In this document: in pieces, positions 59,191 to 64,000 of the stretch
How positions within the stretch are numbered: the stretch's first letter is position 1
Layout of the letters: every line of letters begins with the position of its first letter
Source of the DNA: Candidatus Nitrosotenuis cloacae
GTDB lineage: Archaea > Thermoproteota > Nitrososphaeria > Nitrososphaerales > Nitrosopumilaceae
Length of the DNA stretch: 64,000 bases
Assembly (NCBI RefSeq): GCF_026768455.1
Contig: NZ_JAPPVQ010000007.1
Location: forward strand, 1-64,000
Direction of reading: 5' to 3'
Notes under the pieces: model-generated
What the model saw: the letters and a program-made list of their open reading frames with translations, nothing else
Databases searched by the model: none
What the model was told of the DNA's origin: nothing
Position numbers and translations under genes: made by a program

Positions 59191-61854
59191 TTACTGCTTC
59201 AGTTTTTCTTTGATTACCTGATATAGCAGATCTTCCTTTGGATTGTCAAGCAGGTACTGAATGAATTTTTTCGGATCTTTCTTCCAAGCTAGTACTGTCT
59301 GCAGGTGTTTTTCAAATGTTGGAAACGCATTTTTCTTTTCAAATTCTACCGACCACTCAAACTTGCCCGTGTTTATCCCGCCCCGCAATGCTACAAACAC
59401 AATGCATGTGCTAATCTTGTCTTCTGGTATCTCCTCAAGTATGGAGTACATTTTTCTGTATACTGCAAGCTGTCTTTTGTGGTCTGACGCATAGTTGGAG
59501 TTCTTGTCGGTTTTATAATCTACAATCAAATGGCCATCATCGTGCTGGAATATTGCATCAATGAATCCTATGAATAGCATACTTTGATCATCGTATTGTG
59601 TCATGGAACTAAGCGGTAACTTGTACGCCTTTTCCGTTGCTACAATTTTCAGTCCAGAATACTCCTTCCTCATCTGTTCAATTGCATTCAGGCCATTCTC
59701 CACGGCCTTTTTCACATTTTCCTCATAGTCTTCTGGCTTTGTCTTGCCGGTGGTGACGTCAGCCAAGGCAGAATGCACCTTGCTTCCAAAGTCTGTTGCG
59801 GCGTGATACTCTGGTATCTTTATGATGTTCTTGACAAGGAACTCGTACGGATCCGGTTTGATACTAGAATACGAAAAATGATCTACATTTTTGAAATAAT
59901 TGATGATGAACTCCTCGAGCCATCCATCCTCTGATTTTAGTAGCCTTTCAGAATCCTGGAATCTGCCTGCAACAAACAGGGAAAACGCCTCTGACAGCCT
60001 GTTATTCAGTCTTGTTGCAACAACCTCGTCCCTTCTGTCATCAAGCTCAATCTCGGAAAAATTCTCGACATGATAGTTCTTCGAGTTCCTATCGTCCGTT
60101 ATGATTATCAGTTTCTCCTTTGCCCTTGTAAATGCGACAAAATCTATTCTCAGTGATTCTTCCTCCAGTTCATCCTTTACGTCGATTCCGCCCGCCTGCA
60201 GTATTGCCTCGACTATTGTATCTACAAACGTGGTTCTCTTAGATGTGGTCGGAACGTACACTACGACATCAAATGCCTTGCCTTTTGCCTTGTGTACTGT
60301 AGTCAAAGTTATTTTGGAACTGGTGCTTCTTTCCACATAGGACTCTTCTGCTATTGAGATATAGTCAAAGAGGCCCTCATCCGTAGGTGTATCGAGTGCC
60401 AAATATTGGTCGATCTGATTTCTAACTGCAATTGCGGTGGCAAACCATTCTGCGCCCTTTGATACGCATAATGGGAATATTGTATTGTTGAACAAATTAT
60501 CAAGATCCTCGCGCCTCATCAAGACTCCCCACGAAGTGATCTTGGCGAGTTTTTCCTTGTCCTTATTCCTGTGCGCCTTTGACAACTCAAACGCCTCCTT
60601 CAAAGTATATGGTGAAAACACTGTAAATGCGGCGGATATCTTGTCTTCAATCCTATCTGAAATCAGGCCCTTGACAAATCCAAGTATCTCGTCTTTTGCA
60701 TGCTCAGCTGTTGCCTGTGAGGATGTTGAAGAATATTTTATGTTGTTTGTGTCCAAATACTGAGAGATCTCTATTATCTGTCTGTTTGTTCTTGTGATAA
60801 TCCCTATTGTCTTTTCAGGGTTTTCCTCTATTACGTCTAGTATCTTGGATAACTGAGCCGAAGTAGACACTATCTTGGGAATCTGGCCGCTTCCCTGCGA
60901 CCTAAAGCATGCCAATTCGCGCTCAAACATCTCCCTGTTTTTCGTCCTGCCAAGAAAATGACTCTTAGAATAGTCCAATATCTCCTGACAGCTTCTCCTG
61001 TTCATGGAAAGCAACTTTGGCTCACATGTCTCCCTGAACTTGTGGAAATTCTTAATCGAGCCGCCCTGAAATCCAAATATTGCCTGCTTTGAATCTCCTA
61101 CAAGGAATAGATTTTCTCCGACCATCTGGGCTATCTTGGCTTCAAGTTCGTTCATGTCCTGCATTTCATCTACCAATACGTGCTTGAATTTTTTCCCTTG
61201 AAATCTCTCTATGAATATCAAAAGCATATCTGAATAATCAACTGCGTCCCCCTTGGAGCCCTCGTAGTTTTTGTACGCATCAACAAAGTATCTCAAAAAC
61301 GCCTTTATCTCATCCAGGGAATACGTCGTCCTGTTCTCATTGTACAATCCGTTCAAAAGAGAAACTGCCTGCTCCACATCTATTTTGTCCGGGGTAATGC
61401 CAAAGCTTTTGATATATCTCATAGCATTTTCCGCCTTTGGTACAATCTCTGATATGATGTAGTTCTTGGAATAGTTGAATGCGTTATTTTTTTCAAAGCT
61501 TCCAAGGATGGAATATCTCATCAGGTTGTTGCCAACTATGTCTCCTGTCACCATTCCAGAATCAATAAGATAGTTGTATGCAAAACTGTGGAACGTGTGG
61601 ATGTTTATCTTCATGATGTCTGGCTCTGCAATCTTGCCTTTTGCTATCTTGAAGATGGCATCAAACATCTCCTTCTTTGCCTTCTCGGTAAAAGTTATGC
61701 AGAGTATTTCATCTGGTCTGACGCCCTTTTCCAACAGATTCATCACCTTTAGCGAAAGTGTAGTGGTCTTTCCGGTTCCAGGATTGGATATTACGATGGT
61801 GTTTCTCTCAGATCGTATTATCTCGGCTTGTTCCTGAGATGGCTGTATTGACAT
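59191..61854 (-). CDS. UvrD/PcrA-type helicase with C-terminal RecB-like nuclease domain
   Basis: An 887-residue superfamily 1 helicase. Walker A SNPGTGKTTTLSL is at residues 23-35, motif Ia CITFTEKAKKEM follows, motif II VLVDEMQDMNELE is near 228-238 and motif III VGDSKQAIFGFQGG near 250. Motif VI-like FVAFTRAKEKLIIITDD is near residue 590. The C-terminus has a PD-(D/E)XK nuclease: GFIDAIF, then VDYKTDKNS and RQLAVYRKMY, at about residues 757-790. This is the AddA/RecB-like layout. Stand-alone fusions like this are common in mobile or defence loci. It has its own TATA-like box upstream. Confidence 0.9.
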   Translation of the reverse strand: MSIQPSQEQAEIIRSERNTIVISNPGTGKTTTLSLKVMNLLEKGVRPDEILCITFTEKAKKEMFDAIFKIAKGKIAEPDIMKINIHTFHSFAYNYLIDSGMVTGDIVGNNLMRYSILGSFEKNNAFNYSKNYIISEIVPKAENAMRYIKSFGITPDKIDVEQAVSLLNGLYNENRTTYSLDEIKAFLRYFVDAYKNYEGSKGDAVDYSDMLLIFIERFQGKKFKHVLVDEMQDMNELEAKIAQMVGENLFLVGDSKQAIFGFQGGSIKNFHKFRETCEPKLLSMNRRSCQEILDYSKSHFLGRTKNREMFERELACFRSQGSGQIPKIVSTSAQLSKILDVIEENPEKTIGIITRTNRQIIEISQYLDTNNIKYSSTSSQATAEHAKDEILGFVKGLISDRIEDKISAAFTVFSPYTLKEAFELSKAHRNKDKEKLAKITSWGVLMRREDLDNLFNNTIFPLCVSKGAEWFATAIAVRNQIDQYLALDTPTDEGLFDYISIAEESYVERSTSSKITLTTVHKAKGKAFDVVVYVPTTSKRTTFVDTIVEAILQAGGIDVKDELEEESLRIDFVAFTRAKEKLIIITDDRNSKNYHVENFSEIELDDRRDEVVATRLNNRLSEAFSLFVAGRFQDSERLLKSEDGWLEEFIINYFKNVDHFSYSSIKPDPYEFLVKNIIKIPEYHAATDFGSKVHSALADVTTGKTKPEDYEENVKKAVENGLNAIEQMRKEYSGLKIVATEKAYKLPLSSMTQYDDQSMLFIGFIDAIFQHDDGHLIVDYKTDKNSNYASDHKRQLAVYRKMYSILEEIPEDKISTCIVFVALRGGINTGKFEWSVEFEKKNAFPTFEKHLQTVLAWKKDPKKFIQYLLDNPKEDLLYQVIKEKLKQ

Positions 61855-61965
61855 GTATGCGTATTCGTGGATTTCCAGTTATAAAAAATAGATTTTCCGC
61901 TACCTTTTGACCCAAAATGCATCCAAAATGCCATAAGATAAAATCCGCAATCTTCAATACCTTTC

Positions 61966-62241
61966 ATGGATGCACATTTTACCAAGATAACTAGACCTGA
62001 TCCAAGCACGCAATCAGGCACCTATACAGATTGTACACTGATCAAAGACGTAGAGTTTTGCTGTGACCAGTTCCGGGTGTTTTCAAAAAAGCTTCCATCC
62101 TGGAGCTATGAAAAGGGTAGATTCACAATAGTAGATGAGATAACCTATGATGGGCAGACTCAAACCGTGATTAACTACTGTCCGTTTTGTGGTAAGAAAA
62201 TAAAATACAAAGAGATCAAATCAAAAACTCGGACGCGTTAA
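61966..62241 (+). CDS. Small Cys-rich protein, possible zinc ribbon
   Basis: A 91-residue protein. Cys at positions 23, 32, 33, 72 and 75 include a C-terminal CPFCGKKIKYK typical of zinc ribbons; the second half of the ribbon would be C32/C33. The end KSKTRTR is basic. A TATA-like AGATAAAATCC lies about 27 bases before ATG 61966. Such small zinc proteins are typical of phages and elements. The last 26 bases overlap the 3' end of the regulator gene on the other strand. Confidence 0.6.
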   Translation: MDAHFTKITRPDPSTQSGTYTDCTLIKDVEFCCDQFRVFSKKLPSWSYEKGRFTIVDEITYDGQTQTVINYCPFCGKKIKYKEIKSKTRTR

Positions 62242-62956
62242 TCCCGTCCTGGGTTATCTTTATCCACCTATTGCGGCCTATCTTTTCCACCTTGATGAAT
62301 TTCCATTCGTCTTCTAACGGTTGTATGATGTTCTTGTCAAGACTTGCAAAGCGCGCTTGAGTCAGGTTCTCCTCTTTTGCATTCACGGAAATCAGATTCT
62401 CTTTTTCCGCAATCTCTGCCATCTGTTTTTTTGTCAGTCTCCCACTGTTTTCCTGGATTATCCTCAACGCTGAAATCAGCTCTTGCTTTGGCGTGTGAAT
62501 CTGGTAGGTGGGAATCTGCATGAGATTCTTCACACCATATGACATCTGTTTTCCAGCAAACCCCGGATACTCTGCGGCCTCTGCATAAAATGGTATGACG
62601 TTGTTCTCATTGAACATCATGCATGCCATCATCAGTCCAATTGCCTGTATCTTGGAGCCGGATGCTAGATTCACATAGATGGTATTGCCTCTTTCAGACT
62701 CGATTATCTTTTTGACCGATTTTATTATCTTGAACAAGTCCAATCTGTCGTGATGCTCCTTTACGACTTTGATCTGTTCTTTTTGCAGCTGCTTTTGGAT
62801 TTTTTCAACATACGGGGTCGCCTTGTCAGCACCTGGCTTGTCGTGGACTAGTAGCCAGACCTTGTCAGCCTTCATGTTCTTTGCAGAAATGACCACCCTG
62901 TCTATCTCAAAGCCGACTGGCGCTATGTGGACTCGCAGGGCGGAGAGGTTACTCAT
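62216..62956 (-). CDS. CARF-like/winged-helix regulator (HFX_2341/DUF6293 type)
   Basis: A 246-residue protein. Residues 1-125 (LRVHIAPVGFEIDRVVISA, ADKVWLLVHDKPGADK, and IYVNLASGSKIQAIGLMMA) look like the Rossmann-like CARF fold, where the GSK/TGGTK loop binds cyclic oligonucleotides. Residues 155-246 hold a winged helix (RLTKKQMAEIAEKENLIS) and a wing. HFX_2341-family proteins have this N-domain. ATG 62956 is the start; ATG 62977 lies before the predicted transcription start. No CRISPR array or cas gene is in the window. Confidence 0.75.
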   Translation of the reverse strand: MSNLSALRVHIAPVGFEIDRVVISAKNMKADKVWLLVHDKPGADKATPYVEKIQKQLQKEQIKVVKEHHDRLDLFKIIKSVKKIIESERGNTIYVNLASGSKIQAIGLMMACMMFNENNVIPFYAEAAEYPGFAGKQMSYGVKNLMQIPTYQIHTPKQELISALRIIQENSGRLTKKQMAEIAEKENLISVNAKEENLTQARFASLDKNIIQPLEDEWKFIKVEKIGRNRWIKITQDGINASEFLI

Positions 62957-62968
62957 AATGGTATCTAC

Positions 62969-62980
62969 AGTATGCATACT
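62969..62980. promoter_or_regulatory. Palindromic candidate operator of the CARF-like gene
   Basis: AGTATGCATACT is a perfect 12-base palindrome. It lies between the minus-strand TATA box and the predicted transcription start of the regulator gene (about 62968), a classical position for autoregulation. Confidence 0.5.
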
Positions 62981-62989
62981 ATTGTGATG

Positions 62990-62999
62990 TTATATAATA
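62990..62999. promoter_or_regulatory. Shared divergent TATA element
   Basis: TTATATAATA reads as a TATA box on both strands. On the plus strand it is 26-27 bases before ATG 63022; on the minus strand it is 26 bases before the predicted start of the CARF-like transcript. Confidence 0.5.
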
Positions 63000-63021
63000 A
63001 TTTCTAAAACTGAACCATTCC

Positions 63022-63099
63022 ATGAACAAAACAACATACTATCCAAGAATCATCAGGGAGTTTGACGACCATGATGAGCCAATGATCTACGGGTCGTAG
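63022..63099 (+). CDS. Tiny protein (25 residues) at the head of a three-gene run
   Basis: ATG 63022 opens a 25-codon frame, MNKTTYYPRIIREF to DDHDEPMIYGS. It sits exactly one archaeal promoter distance from the shared TATA box and ends two bases before the next ATG. Short, acidic and without a known domain, it could be a real small protein or a leader peptide for the next gene. Confidence 0.4.
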   Translation: MNKTTYYPRIIREFDDHDEPMIYGS

Positions 63100-63101
63100 C
63101 C

Positions 63102-63263
63102 ATGAAATGCTCAGAAAAACGGGTCATCTTGGAGCAACTGGAACAGGAGCTGAAAAGCCACCAGAAAAAGTACCAGTATCACAAGAGGATATCCGAAGGG
63201 TATTCTGAACTGATCCAAAAGACGCAGCAAAAGCTTGCAGAGTGGGAAGGAAATGCTTTCTGA
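63102..63263 (+). CDS. Small coiled-coil protein (53 residues)
   Basis: A 53-residue frame rich in Gln, Lys and Glu with heptad-like spacing (ILEQLEQELKSHQKKYQYHKRI). The 11-base overlap with the next frame and tight 2-base gap to the previous one suggest a small operon. No domain is recognised. Confidence 0.45.
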   Translation: MKCSEKRVILEQLEQELKSHQKKYQYHKRISEGYSELIQKTQQKLAEWEGNAF

Positions 63264-63393
63264 AGAACAGGTAAGGAAACTACTCTCCGACATCAAAACC
63301 GCATATCTTGTAGGCTACTTTAACGAGGATCTGGACACAGAGGCAGAGAAATGGGGACAAATACAGATCCTTGAATGGATTCTCTCAAAATGA
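63253..63393 (+). CDS. Small protein (46 residues)
   Basis: A 46-residue frame: MLSEEQVRKLLSDIK, then YLVGYFNEDLDTEAEKWG and ILEWILSK. It looks helical with a mixed charge pattern. It overlaps the previous frame by 11 bases, and its stop directly abuts the stop of the convergent coiled-coil gene. No domain is recognised. Confidence 0.45.
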   Translation: MLSEEQVRKLLSDIKTAYLVGYFNEDLDTEAEKWGQIQILEWILSK

Positions 63394-64000
63394 CTATGTG
63401 TTCTTTGCGCGCTCGTGTTCTTCTAGCATGACTTGCTTGATTTTTTCATACTTGTCACAACTATAACATATGGCAGTTCTATCTTCTTCGTATCTTGGCA
63501 GCTTGCCGTTATCATCAAAGTATGACTGTAGCCCTTCATCGGTAAATCCGTACTTTATGTTCAAATCCGTGACAAATCGTATCATCTCGGTTCTTGGCAG
63601 GGATGCATACTTGATGTACTCTTTTTGCGCCTCTAGGTATGTTCCGCCGTTATTCAGTATGGTCTCCTTTGCCTGAGTCGCAATTCGTATCTTTTCGTTC
63701 ATGAAATTGAACTGATCCCAGTAAATTGGGGCGTACGTTGCGTTGACTCGGTTTACAAAGCTGGAAAATGCGTTCTTTGGAGTGTATTCGATGTACTTTT
63801 TGTTAAATGACGATAGATCCTTTTCCAGCTCCGCTTTTGCCAGGGCGCGCTGCTCTTCTACGAACTTTTCATGCTCTGTCTGTATCTTTTTGCCGGACTG
63901 TAGTTCTGCAAGTATCTTTTTTGATAGCTCGATGTTTTTTAAGATCTGGCTTGCAGTCGGATTTTTCTTTATCTCATCACCTGTTATGGTGGTGGAATTG
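63394..64000 (-). CDS. Coiled-coil protein cut by the window end (5' part missing)
   Basis: The minus-strand frame is open from the right edge of the window to the TAG at 63394, giving 201 visible residues; a start at ATG 63702 would be internal. The visible part is Lys/Glu/Gln-rich and probably coiled coil in its first 100 residues (LKNIELSKKILAELQSGKK), followed by a more globular end with a Cys pair CYSCDKYEKI. No family is recognised. Confidence 0.65.
   Translation of the reverse strand, partial: NSTTITGDEIKKNPTASQILKNIELSKKILAELQSGKKIQTEHEKFVEEQRALAKAELEKDLSSFNKKYIEYTPKNAFSSFVNRVNATYAPIYWDQFNFMNEKIRIATQAKETILNNGGTYLEAQKEYIKYASLPRTEMIRFVTDLNIKYGFTDEGLQSYFDDNGKLPRYEEDRTAICYSCDKYEKIKQVMLEEHERAKNT

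Overview
The window is a stretch of chromosome from an ammonia-oxidising-type archaeon (Nitrososphaerota/Thaumarchaeota, closest in style to Nitrosopumilales). The clues are a copper nitrite-reductase-like multicopper oxidase with all copper ligands, an ADP-forming acyl-CoA synthetase beside a crotonase (the 3-hydroxypropionate/4-hydroxybutyrate carbon-fixation pair), a divergent FtsZ-like protein, archaeal proteins (proteasome alpha, DnaG, CTP-type riboflavin kinase, L15e, L31e, L39e, diphthine synthase, NurA-HerA-Mre11-Rad50) and LysW-dependent lysine/arginine synthesis. Base composition looks like mid-40s percent GC by eye, above Nitrosopumilus itself. Most promoters put a TATA box about 26 bases before an ATG, GTG or TTG, so most transcripts look leaderless; several starts below were chosen on that basis.

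Layout. 1-6.7 kb: end of a CFI-box surface protein, an MFS transporter, a UbiE/MenG-type methyltransferase, proteasome alpha, a winged-helix regulator, an FMN/F420-binding oxidase-like protein, glutamate dehydrogenase, a membrane-anchored protein and a glutamine amidotransferase. 6.7-12 kb: acyl-CoA synthetase and crotonase, an IscA-like protein, DnaG and riboflavin kinase. 12.3-15.1 kb: divergent egtB and egtD (ergothioneine) with a DUF427 gene and a 40-residue membrane protein. 15.1-26 kb: one long minus-strand block with a RibL-like nucleotidyltransferase, a diphthine synthase-DUF357 fusion, and a compact lysine/arginine locus that has two LysW carriers and two ATP-grasp ligases but one set of kinase, reductase, aminotransferase and deacylase, plus an Lrp regulator and argininosuccinate synthase.

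26-51 kb: a sulfonate/nitrate-type ABC importer, a response regulator, an alpha/beta hydrolase, regulators, a UbiA prenyltransferase, a second MFS protein, a split methionine synthase with MetF, a Nudix hydrolase, L39e-L31e, the FtsZ-like protein, a tRNA methylthiotransferase, a fumarase/aspartase, the NirK-type oxidase, a 2-hydroxyacid dehydrogenase, secreted proteins, L15e, a thioredoxin-fold protein and a HEAT-repeat protein. 51.5-57.8 kb: the nurA-herA-mre11-rad50 DNA-end-processing operon.

57.8-64 kb is different: a HicB-HicA toxin-antitoxin pair, a DUF2958-like protein, a UvrD-type helicase with a C-terminal nuclease domain, a small Cys-rich protein, a CARF-like/winged-helix regulator sharing a divergent promoter with three tiny overlapping genes, and a coiled-coil protein cut by the window end. 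It looks like an accessory or defence island. No rRNA, tRNA, CRISPR array or insertion sequence was recognised anywhere. The longest gene-free stretch is about 293 bases.
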